Positions 7,478 through 12,457 of a stretch of 14,024 bases of DNA are shown here, one piece after another (positions within the stretch are counted from its first letter, which is position 1; every line of letters starts with the position of its first letter). Below the pieces are notes generated by a model. That model was not told the origin of the DNA and ran no database searches. It saw only the letters and a program-made list of their open reading frames with translations. A program made the position numbers and the translations under genes. Origin of the DNA: Pseudomonadota bacterium (GTDB lineage Bacteria > Pseudomonadota > Alphaproteobacteria > Rhizobiales > Xanthobacteraceae); contig CAUJKG010000058.1 in NCBI GenBank assembly GCA_963205465.1, positions 1 to 14,024 on the forward strand, in the 5' to 3' direction.

Positions 7478-8065
7478 ATGTTGGATCAAACTACGTTCGT
7501 TACGTTCTTGCACTGGAAATACTGGGTTCGGAGGCAAGAAGGCGAGGTCATCGATGTGCAGACTTACAGCCATCATCAATCCCGCGTGGATGCAGACCGC
7601 TACGGCGCGACGATGAAAAGCTCCTCATACAACACGAACCGGATTTTCTTTCGTACTGCGGACGGCCAATCGTTTTTCGATGTTGATACCAGTATTTTTG
7701 GAGCGGCTCCGGGTAACCTTTTGCATCTGGTCTATCTGGGCCCGGAAAATGCAAGGGGGACGCTGAAGGTCGCTTATAATCTGAATAACCGAACCTCTGT
7801 TGAATTCAGCTACTGGGAAAATTATCTGCCCAAGGTTCTGCCGTTCGTCGTATTCGGCGCGCTCTTTTTTGCCGTAGCGGTGTTTTTCGGTGCGATAGAC
7901 AACGGCCCTTTGCGCACAAATGAATCGCTTCGACCGATCGCCGGCATAGCCCGCTGGGTGCAATATCCGTTCGCTTGGCTTGGGATCGGTATGTTCGCCT
8001 TCGCGATTTATCGAATCGTGATGCGTTTTATTCTGTTCCCTATTCTTAAGCGCAAGGCGCAGTGA
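7478..8065 (+). CDS. membrane protein of unknown family, tandem paralog 2
   Basis: A 195-residue protein. I chose ATG 7478 rather than the upstream GTG at 7454 because it gives MLDQT, the same first five residues as paralog 1, with AAAGGA just upstream. It repeats the same plan: beta-rich residues 1-118 with the shared landmarks WKYWVR (13-18), GEVI-VQ (22-28), NR-F (54-57), GQ-FD (63-68), GN (79-80), LVY-GP (84-89) and WE-LP (113-118). Two or three hydrophobic helices follow (about 120-139, 161-185), with a basic end KRKAQ. The membrane parts have diverged far more than the soluble part. This suggests the beta domain carries the conserved function. The gap to paralog 1 is 99 bases on the same strand, so cotranscription is possible. 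Function unknown. Confidence 0.85.
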   Translation: MLDQTTFVTFLHWKYWVRRQEGEVIDVQTYSHHQSRVDADRYGATMKSSSYNTNRIFFRTADGQSFFDVDTSIFGAAPGNLLHLVYLGPENARGTLKVAYNLNNRTSVEFSYWENYLPKVLPFVVFGALFFAVAVFFGAIDNGPLRTNESLRPIAGIARWVQYPFAWLGIGMFAFAIYRIVMRFILFPILKRKAQ

Positions 8066-8113
8066 TAAGGTTTCAATATCTGCGCGCCGCTTGCGATCGC
8101 CATGGGGTGTCAC

Positions 8114-8133
8114 GCGCGAAGGCAACTTCGCGC
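8114..8133. other. GNRA-capped hairpin between convergent genes
   Basis: GCGCGAAG and CTTCGCGC form a perfect eight-base stem closed by a GCAA tetraloop. It lies in the 109-base gap between the convergent paralog-2 gene and the 70-residue minus-strand gene. Neither side has a proper T-run, so it is at most a weak or Rho-assisted terminator, or an mRNA 3' stabiliser. Confidence 0.45.
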
Positions 8134-8174
8134 AGCAGGAAACATCCAGCGCGCCTTGCGGTGCCGCTCTTCGC

Positions 8175-8387
8175 CTAGTTGAGCGGCGGCACGATCGCGC
8201 TTTGCGGCACGATGCGCTGATGGCGCTCGTTGTCGCTTTTCACGAGATAGAGCGGATCGTTGCCGTCGAACGGACGCAGCGCCAAAATCCGGAAATGCGT
8301 GTCGTTCGCGACGCGCAGGTTGTTGCGCGTGAGCTGAACGGTCTGTCCGATCCGGAAGCGGTGAATCAACCAGTTGTTGCTTTCCAT
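8175..8387 (-). CDS. small conserved-hypothetical protein (70 aa)
   Basis: A 70-residue soluble protein, MESNNWLIHRFRIGQTVQLTRNN onward, starting at ATG 8387 with GAAAGG upstream. It has a pattern of short strands (IGQTVQL, HFRILALRPF, PLYLVKS) resembling a small SH3-like or Tudor-like barrel. That is inference from alternation only. There is no membrane helix and no cysteine. It begins 11 bases after the stop of the zinc-ribbon gene, so it is the third cistron of a compact operon. I recognise no named family. Confidence 0.75.
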   Translation of the reverse strand: MESNNWLIHRFRIGQTVQLTRNNLRVANDTHFRILALRPFDGNDPLYLVKSDNERHQRIVPQSAIVPPLN

Positions 8388-8398
8388 GGTTTAGCCTT

Positions 8399-8539
8399 TC
8401 ACGAGATGATGGTGACGGGGTCGGCGAGTTCTGCGTCGCACTTTGGGCAAACGATCGGCTGCCGGTTCAGGTCGTAAAACTTTGCGCCGCAGGAAATGCA
8501 TCTGCGCTTGGTGCCCGCGGGCGCCGCTGATTTGCTCAT
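8399..8539 (-). CDS. short FYDLN-type zinc-ribbon protein
   Basis: A 46-residue protein with two CxxC pairs, CISC (C14, C17) and CPKC (C31, C34), flanking the diagnostic FYDLNRQPIVCPKC. This is the zinc-ribbon core of the FYDLN (TIGR02300/FYDLN_acid) family of alphaproteobacteria. The usual long acidic C-terminal region of that family is missing: the protein ends soon after CDAELADPVTIIS. ATG 8539 is chosen over an in-frame ATG at 8584 because it overlaps the upstream gene's stop as ATGA, a sign of translational coupling, which also explains the lack of a Shine-Dalgarno. Likely a nucleic-acid- or protein-binding zinc finger. Exact role unknown. Confidence 0.85.
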   Translation of the reverse strand: MSKSAAPAGTKRRCISCGAKFYDLNRQPIVCPKCDAELADPVTIIS

Positions 8540-8724
8540 CGAGATGCGTCGTTGCCGGGCCAGATGCCGGTCAGCAGACGCCATGCAATAAAGAGGGCAA
8601 AGGTCGTGATCAGAAGCGTCAGGAATACAGGTCCGGATACGACCGCGTATTTGGACCAGGCAACGAATACGATCAGCAGAATGGAAAGCGCTAAGTAACC
8701 GATGAACTTCGAGTGATCATTCAT
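8536..8724 (-). CDS. 62-residue two-span membrane protein
   Basis: A small protein with two hydrophobic helices (about residues 8-24 and 30-50), a short hydrophilic N-terminus (MNDHSK) and a polar tail GIWPGNDASR. The stop overlaps the start of the zinc-ribbon gene in an ATGA arrangement, so it is the first cistron of a three-gene minus-strand unit (8724 to 8175). The start has no strong ribosome site. A second ATG lies one codon downstream. I recognise no family. The strict hydrophobic pattern and the coupling argue it is real. Confidence 0.7.
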   Translation of the reverse strand: MNDHSKFIGYLALSILLIVFVAWSKYAVVSGPVFLTLLITTFALFIAWRLLTGIWPGNDASR

Positions 8725-9037
8725 CCAGTTGCGCGGGCGTTCATGCGGCGAGCCTTTCTCGGCTCCGAAGCGGAACGCGATGCATTCTTTATAAGCCCGC
8801 GTGCACCTGCAATTGAGGCGCTTCGGAGGCGGCAGTTATTATATATTCGCGTGTACAAGAGATATCATTTGCTATTTGCGCGAATAAGGTGCATAGGCGC
8901 TTCTGTTCGATCTGCTTATGTACTGGCCACGCGCCTTAAACGCTCTCTCCAAGACATCGCTGCATCGGGAAAAGGTTCTGCGCACACGGCGTAGCGCCTG
9001 CAATCTCGCCTGTCATGGCGAAGTTTAGGAGACTAAA
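8725..9037 (+). promoter_or_regulatory. 313-base gap: cold shock gene promoter region and structured leader
   Basis: No convincing gene on either strand. A possible sigma-70-like promoter is TTGAGG (8813-8818), a 17-base spacer and TTATTA (8836-8841) in an unusually AT-rich patch. That would give a leader of roughly 190 bases, as is common for cold shock genes. The leader can form AGGCGC (8895-8900) with GCGCCT at either 8931-8936 or 8994-8999, plus CGCC/GGCG (9007-9020) just before the ribosome site. The left part also holds a 10-bp inverted repeat (CTCCGAAGCG 8763-8772 with CGCTTCGGAG 8819-8828). The promoter of the divergent three-gene operon should also lie here, but I could not place it. 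Confidence 0.4.
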
Positions 9038-9247
9038 ATGATTACTGGTGTTGTGAAATTCTTCAACGCGCAAAAAGGCTTCGGTTTCATTCAGCCGGTT
9101 GACGGCTCGAAGGATGTGTTCGTGCACATCTCGGCAGTCGAGCGCTCGGGCATGAGCACGCTCAACGAAGGCCAGAAGGTCACGTTCGACGTCGTCGCTG
9201 ACAAGCGCAGCGGCAAGTCGGCAGCCGAGAACCTCGAAGCGGCGTAA
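9038..9247 (+). CDS. cold shock protein, CspA family
   Basis: A 69-residue single cold-shock domain, the usual CspA length, starting at ATG 9038 with TTAGGAGA upstream. The RNA-binding motifs are intact: RNP1 KGFGFI (13-18) and RNP2 VFVHI (27-31). It begins with the canonical strand TGVVKFFNAQKGFGFI and ends KRSGKSAAENLEAA. The family binds single-stranded nucleic acid, melts mRNA structure and can act as an antiterminator. It is a monocistronic unit: a long leader precedes it and a strong terminator follows the stop by about 22 bases. Which csp paralog it is cannot be told from one copy, and a cold response is not assured. Confidence 0.97.
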   Translation: MITGVVKFFNAQKGFGFIQPVDGSKDVFVHISAVERSGMSTLNEGQKVTFDVVADKRSGKSAAENLEAA

Positions 9248-9270
9248 GCCTTATCGAGACGAGAATACGA

Positions 9271-9296
9271 AAAGCCCGGTCGCAAGACCGGGCTTT
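9271..9296. terminator. strong intrinsic terminator, probably bidirectional
   Basis: AAAGCCCGGTC and GACCGGGCTTT form an eleven-base stem with a GCAA (GNRA) loop. On the plus strand it continues CTTTTTGC after the cold shock stop. On the minus strand it continues CTTTTCG, so it can also end the proline-rich gene's transcript. Confidence 0.9.
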
Positions 9297-9386
9297 TTGC
9301 TTTTAGGTTGCCGAAGCGGTGTCTGCGCTGAACCGCGCGGCCGCTGCTGTGAAAAGCTGCGCGTCCGCGTCGGCAGGCGCATCGCC

Positions 9387-9536
9387 TTACATCCGCGGCA
9401 AGTCTTTGTCCGGCGGCACAGGATCGACCAGCGGGCGATCCTCGTTCGGCTGCGGCGCAGGCGGGTTTTCGACCGGATAAGGCTTGTCCGGTTCTTCGGC
9501 GGGCGGCTTTTGCGGCTTTACAGGTTCTTTGGGCAT
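9387..9536 (-). CDS. small proline-rich acidic peptide, probably stress-induced
   Basis: A 49-residue protein, starting MPKEPVKPQKPPAEEP, with about one third proline plus many Glu/Asp/Lys and almost no hydrophobic residues. It must be intrinsically disordered. It ends VPPDKDLPRM. The long frame to 9848 is an antisense shadow of the collagen repeats, so I start at ATG 9536. There is no Shine-Dalgarno, but a perfect EcfG-type promoter ends eight bases upstream, implying a leaderless mRNA. That pairing of promoter and start is the best evidence the gene is real. I recognise no family. A disordered stress-protection or cell-surface role is speculation. Confidence 0.65.
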   Translation of the reverse strand: MPKEPVKPQKPPAEEPDKPYPVENPPAPQPNEDRPLVDPVPPDKDLPRM

Positions 9537-9544
9537 GAAAGTGC

Positions 9545-9569
9545 AACGCGCGCGCAGCTTTCCCGTTCC
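9545..9569 (-). promoter_or_regulatory. EcfG-type (general stress) promoter of the proline-rich gene
   Basis: Minus strand: GGAAC (9569-9565), 17 bases, then GTT (9547-9545). This is the consensus for the general-stress ECF sigma factor EcfG of alphaproteobacteria. Only eight bases separate GTT from the ATG at 9536, so transcription should start at or next to the start codon. Confidence 0.65.
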
Positions 9570-9621
9570 GCGCGATGATGCGCTGCGACATGGATTGCTG
9601 CGAGAAAATCGGCGCGGCGCG

Positions 9622-9650
9622 TTGCCAAATCCGGCTTTGCCGAAAACAAT
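9622..9650 (+). promoter_or_regulatory. possible promoter of the collagen-like lipoprotein gene
   Basis: TTGCCA (9622-9627), a 17-base spacer and AACAAT (9645-9650) resemble a sigma-70 promoter, 32 bases before the ATG. The -10 match is partial, so this is tentative. Confidence 0.35.
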
Positions 9651-9682
9651 CGCCTGCCAAGAAAAAACGGGAGGGTACGCGG

Positions 9683-10117
9683 ATGAAATTTCGATTGGTG
9701 TTACTTGCAGGTGCATTGAGCCTGGCGCTCGCAGCCTGCGAAGGAAAGCAGGGTGCGCAGGGGCCGGCAGGTCCACAGGGGCCGCAAGGTGCACAAGGGC
9801 CGGCCGGTCCTGCGGGGCCGCAAGGGCCACAGGGACCCCAAGGCCCACAGGGCATCGCCGGCAAGGACGGCAAAGATGGCGTCGCCGGTCCCATCGGTCC
9901 GCAGGGCCCGCGCGGCGAGGGCAATCCCTATCTGACCGAGCATCTTGCCGCGCCGAACGACAACGGCAATTACGCCTGCACCAACAAGGCGCATGTGCTG
10001 GTCTCGATCACTTGTATCGATGCCGAGACACCGGCCAGAGTCATTCATCTCAATGACAAACAATATCGCGGTCAGTGCCAGAAGGCAGGCAGGGCAATCC
10101 TGCTCTGCGAGCGCTGA
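9683..10117 (+). CDS. collagen-like lipoprotein with four-cysteine C-terminal domain
   Basis: A 144-residue protein from ATG 9683, behind GGGAGGG. Residues 1-19 are a lipoprotein signal: MKFRLV, a hydrophobic stretch, and the lipobox ALAAC with the lipidated cysteine at 19. Residues 21-80 are twenty uninterrupted Gly-X-Y triplets (mostly GPQ, GPA, GAQ, then GKD GKD), the sequence of a collagen triple helix. Residues 81-144 form a small globular part with four cysteines (YAC, ITC, GQC, LLC), likely two disulphides. The predicted product is a membrane-anchored trimer whose rod projects the C-terminal domain. Bacterial collagen-like proteins are known mostly as surface or spore filaments. A compact lipoprotein of this design is unusual. 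The C-terminal domain is not one I recognise. Confidence 0.9.
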   Translation: MKFRLVLLAGALSLALAACEGKQGAQGPAGPQGPQGAQGPAGPAGPQGPQGPQGPQGIAGKDGKDGVAGPIGPQGPRGEGNPYLTEHLAAPNDNGNYACTNKAHVLVSITCIDAETPARVIHLNDKQYRGQCQKAGRAILLCER

Positions 10118-10130
10118 TGCGATGAATGCG

Positions 10131-10160
10131 CGCCCGGCATTCGCGTGCGAGTGCCGGGCG
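10131..10160. terminator. hairpin between convergent lipoprotein and PhnA-type genes
   Basis: CGCCCGGCA and TGCCGGGCG form a nine-base stem that extends inward through TCG/CGA pairs to a small loop. It lies between the stop of the lipoprotein gene (10117) and the stop of the minus-strand PhnA-type gene (10173). U-tracts are poor on both sides, so it is a probable but imperfect bidirectional terminator. Confidence 0.6.
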
Positions 10161-10172
10161 GCTGCAATCTTC

Positions 10173-10394
10173 TCACGCCTTCTTCAGAAATTCAGTGCGC
10201 AGCACGAGGCCCTTGACCTGCTTGGTGTTGCATTCGATCTCCGCCGGGTCGCCAGTAAGGCGGATGTTCTTCACGAGCGTGCCCCGCTTGATCGTCTCCG
10301 AGCTGCCTTTGACCTTCAGGTCCTTGACCAGCGTGACGGAGTCGCCGTCCTTTAGTTCGTTGCCATGGGCGTCGCGTGTGATTTCTTCCGGCAT
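10173..10394 (-). CDS. PhnA/YjdM-type domain protein lacking the zinc ribbon
   Basis: A 73-residue protein whose whole length matches the C-terminal domain of E. coli YjdM (PhnA): TRDAHGNELKDGDSVTLVKDLKVKGSSETIKRGTLVKNIRL followed by an IECN-containing strand and LRTEFLKKA. The fold is a small SH3-like barrel. E. coli YjdM, about 111 residues, carries an N-terminal zinc ribbon that is absent here. The name comes from proximity to the phosphonate operon and does not imply phosphonate chemistry. Start ATG 10394 has GGAAG upstream. Neighbours are unrelated small genes. The family call is secure; function unknown. Confidence 0.88.
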   Translation of the reverse strand: MPEEITRDAHGNELKDGDSVTLVKDLKVKGSSETIKRGTLVKNIRLTGDPAEIECNTKQVKGLVLRTEFLKKA

Positions 10395-10529
10395 CCTGCT
10401 TCCAATCCTGATCCGCGCGCCGCGCGCGCAATGCTGTCCTGCGCACCATCTGCGCGGCGGGCGGCGGGAGGGTCAAGCGCTCCGGGGCCGTTATTCGTTG
10501 ACTGCGGAGTAACAGGTCGCGCTCGGCTT

Positions 10530-10745
10530 TCAGGAAAGCGGGGGCGGTGGCGCGAAATTGATGCCGGCTTCGTTCACCCGGCACACGAAACGCGCGCCGT
10601 CCCACACTTCCACCGCATGGGGCGCGCGCTCGCCATAAAGGGTTTTCGCCCGTTCGCACGCAATCTCGTCGGTTTCGAAGTCGATCTCCTCCACCGATCG
10701 CACGTGATAGCGATGATCGAGCAGGACGATTTTGTAATGGTGCAT
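10530..10745 (-). CDS. small conserved-hypothetical protein (71 aa)
   Basis: A 71-residue soluble protein starting MHHYKIVLLDHRYHVRSVEEIDFETDEIACERAKTLYG, with a beta-alpha-beta look (YKIVLLD, DFETDEIACERAKTLY, AVEVWDGARFVCRV) and a proline tail NFAPPPPLS. The pattern of a short strand, an acidic-alternating helix and a V-E-V-W-D strand recurs in tiny proteins of Bradyrhizobium relatives, but I cannot name a family. Oddly, a full TAAGGAG ribosome site sits only one base before the ATG, much closer than normal, and no better in-frame start follows. It is therefore perhaps poorly translated or starts differently. No gene is coupled to it. Confidence 0.65.
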   Translation of the reverse strand: MHHYKIVLLDHRYHVRSVEEIDFETDEIACERAKTLYGERAPHAVEVWDGARFVCRVNEAGINFAPPPPLS

Positions 10746-10805
10746 GCTCCTTATCGCGGCAACGGGGATTTCGTTCCCTGCGCCGCAGGAGCAGGAAATG
10801 AAAAA

Positions 10806-10827
10806 CCCCGGCGCGGATGTGCCGGGG
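10806..10827 (-). terminator. intrinsic terminator of the YciF-type gene
   Basis: Read on the minus strand, CCCCGGC and GCCGGGG form a seven-base GC stem around an eight-base loop, followed directly by TTTTT. It begins about 27 bases after the stop of the YciF-type gene. Confidence 0.85.
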
Positions 10828-10853
10828 CTTTCGGGGGGCCGGGAAACCGGCTG

Positions 10854-11363
10854 CTAGCTTGCGGCTTTCCGATTCACGCCGCGCGATTCCGCGACCGTCG
10901 TGAGTTTCTTGTCCGCCGCCTTCTCTTCGTTGAGGTTGGTGGTCAGAAGGCGCGCGATGTCGTCGCGGCCGAGTTCATGTGCCCACGCGATCAGGGTGCC
11001 ATAGCGCGTCATTTCGTAATGCTCGACTGCCTGCGCCGCCGCGATGATGGCGGCGTCCAGCACCTGCTTGTCGGCGACTTCGCCGGTCAGTTCCTTGGCT
11101 TCCTTCAGGATGCCGTCGATGGCGGGGCAATTCACACCCTTCGCATCTTCGTCGAGCAGCTTGAATACTTGCTCGAGGCGGCCGATCTGCTTTTGCGTTT
11201 CATCCTTGTGCGCGCGGAGACCGGCGGAAAGATCGCGGTTGGTGGCAAGCTCGATCATGTCCGGCAGCGATTTCAGAATCTGCTGCTCGGCGTAATAAAT
11301 GTCCTGCACGACATGCAGGAACAGATCATCCATCGTCTTGATGTCTTTCGAAAACAATCCCAT
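10854..11363 (-). CDS. YciF/DUF892 ferritin-like protein
   Basis: A 169-residue four-helix-bundle protein of the YciF (DUF892) family. It begins MGLFSKDIKTMDDLFLHVVQDIYYAEQQILKSLP and has the conserved blocks HKDETQKQIGRLEQVF (about 52-67), VNCPAIDGILKEAKEL (about 78-92), AIIAAAQAVEHYEMTRYGTLIAWAHELG (about 105-132) and NLNEEKAADKKL (about 143-154). Candidate di-iron ligands are E26, E55, E114, H115 or E117 and E147. YciF is a stress-induced ferritin-like protein in enterobacteria, of uncertain chemistry. ATG 11363 follows GAGGAG. The extension to 11423 is upstream leader. A GGAAC-N17-GTT EcfG-type promoter precedes it and a terminator follows. This single-gene unit fits a general-stress gene. 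Confidence 0.93.
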   Translation of the reverse strand: MGLFSKDIKTMDDLFLHVVQDIYYAEQQILKSLPDMIELATNRDLSAGLRAHKDETQKQIGRLEQVFKLLDEDAKGVNCPAIDGILKEAKELTGEVADKQVLDAAIIAAAQAVEHYEMTRYGTLIAWAHELGRDDIARLLTTNLNEEKAADKKLTTVAESRGVNRKAAS

Positions 11364-11411
11364 CGGGTGCTCCTCGGAGTTTTTGCGCGCGAAGGCGCGC
11401 TTGCCCGGTGC

Positions 11412-11436
11412 AACCGCAGGCACGCGAGGTTGTTCC
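11412..11436 (-). promoter_or_regulatory. EcfG-type (general stress) promoter of the YciF-type gene
   Basis: Minus strand: GGAAC (11436-11432), 17 bases, then GTT (11414-11412), an exact consensus match. It gives a leader of roughly 40 bases that contains a GCGCGC hairpin and then the GAGGAG ribosome site. DUF892 genes are typical members of the alphaproteobacterial general stress regulon, so gene and promoter agree. Confidence 0.75.
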
Positions 11437-11498
11437 GTAGTTTTACGAGTGGAGTTTCAGAGTCCGGGAGCGGACGCGGAGCAGGCGTATCGCGCGCG

Positions 11499-11834
11499 TT
11501 ATTTTCGAATGCAGGCGTACAGGTCTTTGGCGAAGATCGGCCGGTTCACGAGCATCAGCGGCACGCTCGAACGAAAACCGGCCGGGCAGATCGCGCCGAA
11601 GGCTTCCGGTGGGCCCTGCATCGACTGGTTCGGCGCAAGGTCGCCCTGCACCAGTTCCTGCCGCGTAACGTCGAACAGTTCGAGATAAATCGGGTATTTG
11701 CACTTGTTCCGGATGGTCAGATCGCTGTGCGAAGTCGGAAGCACCACGCATTCGGGCACCGGCTTTGCCGTCTGCTGCGCGGCCGCGGGGGCCGATAACA
11801 ATAGAACCAGCGCGAACGGAATTGCCCGTTGCAT
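11499..11834 (-). CDS. secreted four-cysteine protein of unknown family
   Basis: A 111-residue protein from ATG 11834, behind GGAGG. Residues 1-19 form a classical signal peptide (MQRAIPFALVLLLSAPAAA, cleavage near Gln20), so the mature form is about 92 residues in the periplasm or outside. Four cysteines (C29, C45, C83, C108) probably make two disulphides. The order is CVVLP, DLTIRNKCKYPIYLELFDVTRQ, LAPNQSMQGPPEAF, AICPAGFRSSVPLML. The pattern IRNKC-YPIY-EL resembles small secreted beta-sandwich modules that describe exposed cation or carbohydrate sites, but that is only suggestive. I recognise no named family. It is alone on the minus strand between the YciF-type promoter and the C2H2-like gene. 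Confidence 0.78.
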   Translation of the reverse strand: MQRAIPFALVLLLSAPAAAQQTAKPVPECVVLPTSHSDLTIRNKCKYPIYLELFDVTRQELVQGDLAPNQSMQGPPEAFGAICPAGFRSSVPLMLVNRPIFAKDLYACIRK

Positions 11835-11899
11835 CGCATCCTCCAGCCATGAACGGCCAGGACCATAGCCCGAGTCGCGGTGCGCGCCGAACCGGCGGC

Positions 11900-12079
11900 T
11901 CAGCCCGAAAGACGCGCCTCCGCTTCTTCCTTGGTTTTATGGGGCTTCAGGTGCGCCACAACGCGGGGCAGGTCCTCGTGCGGAAACTTGGCATTGCAAT
12001 AGAGGCAGAAGAAGTCCGCCGGCTTTGGTGCGGGAGGCTCGGCCGGTCGCTTTCTGAACAGATCGAAGAGGCGCTTCAT
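11900..12079 (-). CDS. C2H2-like zinc-finger peptide (59 aa)
   Basis: A 59-residue protein starting MKRLFDLFRKRPAEPP, an amphipathic, basic N-terminus, then a proline spacer (PAEPPAPKPAD). One finger-like motif follows: CLYCNAKFPHEDLPRVVAHLKPH, i.e. C25-x2-C28-x14-H43-x3-H47, ending KTKEEAEARLSG. The spacing allows zinc binding by Cys2His2, though x14 is longer than the classical x12. I chose ATG 12079 with AAAGG upstream. An in-frame ATG at 12151 would add 24 residues with no support. Whether it binds DNA, RNA or protein is unknown. It is divergent from the acid-tailed gene, sharing a 120-base spacer. Confidence 0.72.
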   Translation of the reverse strand: MKRLFDLFRKRPAEPPAPKPADFFCLYCNAKFPHEDLPRVVAHLKPHKTKEEAEARLSG

Positions 12080-12199
12080 GCCTTTAAGACGCCGCCGCGG
12101 CCCCCAAAGTTCCAGGAGCGGATGGCTGATCCTGTCATTTCCCGGTTTCACGCCGCGTGCTTCACTGGCCCCCGAGCCATACCAAACAAGGAGACAATC

Positions 12200-12394
12200 A
12201 TGGCCGAACAGGACAATCCGCTCGAGGGAGCGGAGTTCGAAGCCGCGCTGGCAAAACTCGAAGGAGCCGGCACGCCGGAATCCACGGCTCTTGCCACGCT
12301 CATCACCTCGCTGCGCGACGCCGTGCTCGACCTGCAGGAACAGATGCAGGGCGGCGACGAAGACGATGATGAAGACGAGGATGACGACGACTAG
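12200..12394 (+). CDS. acid-tailed helical peptide (64 aa)
   Basis: A 64-residue protein from ATG 12200, with AAGGAGA upstream. Residues 8-50 should be helical (EGAEFEAALAKLEG, then TALATLITSLRDAVLDLQEQMQ with a possible short coiled coil). The last 13 residues are only Asp and Glu (DEDDDEDEDDDD after GG). A very acidic tail suggests binding to a basic partner, metal ions or nucleic-acid-binding proteins. None can be named. The acidic tail is encoded by a GA-rich run at about 12355-12391. A strong terminator-like hairpin follows. The longer open frame upstream (from 11765) is not supported. Confidence 0.75.
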   Translation: MAEQDNPLEGAEFEAALAKLEGAGTPESTALATLITSLRDAVLDLQEQMQGGDEDDDEDEDDDD

Positions 12395-12416
12395 AACTTG
12401 CAGGCTTTGCGAGAAA

Positions 12417-12443
12417 CACGGCCGGCAGCGATTGCCGGCCGTG
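12417..12443. terminator. perfect 11-bp hairpin between convergent genes
   Basis: CACGGCCGGCA and TGCCGGCCGTG are exactly complementary around a GCGAT loop. On the minus strand it is followed by TTTCTC, so it most likely ends the GRAM-like gene's transcript. On the plus strand it follows the acid-tailed gene by 22 bases but has little U-tract. Confidence 0.7.
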
Positions 12444-12457
12444 CCGTTCGTAGCGCG

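Noticed and set aside
8713..8994. 93-residue plus-strand frame in the csp leader
   Set aside because: No ribosome site, Arg-rich with no motif, ends inside the leader of the cold shock gene.
9740..9920. DNA tandem repeat or minus-strand proline/glycine-rich gene over the collagen region
   Set aside because: The repetition follows from the Gly-X-Y codons of the plus-strand lipoprotein, which has start, lipobox and ribosome site; the antisense frames are shadows.
10365..11798. 477-residue plus-strand frame
   Set aside because: Runs opposite several clear minus-strand genes (YciF type, 71-aa and secreted protein) and has low-complexity antisense composition.
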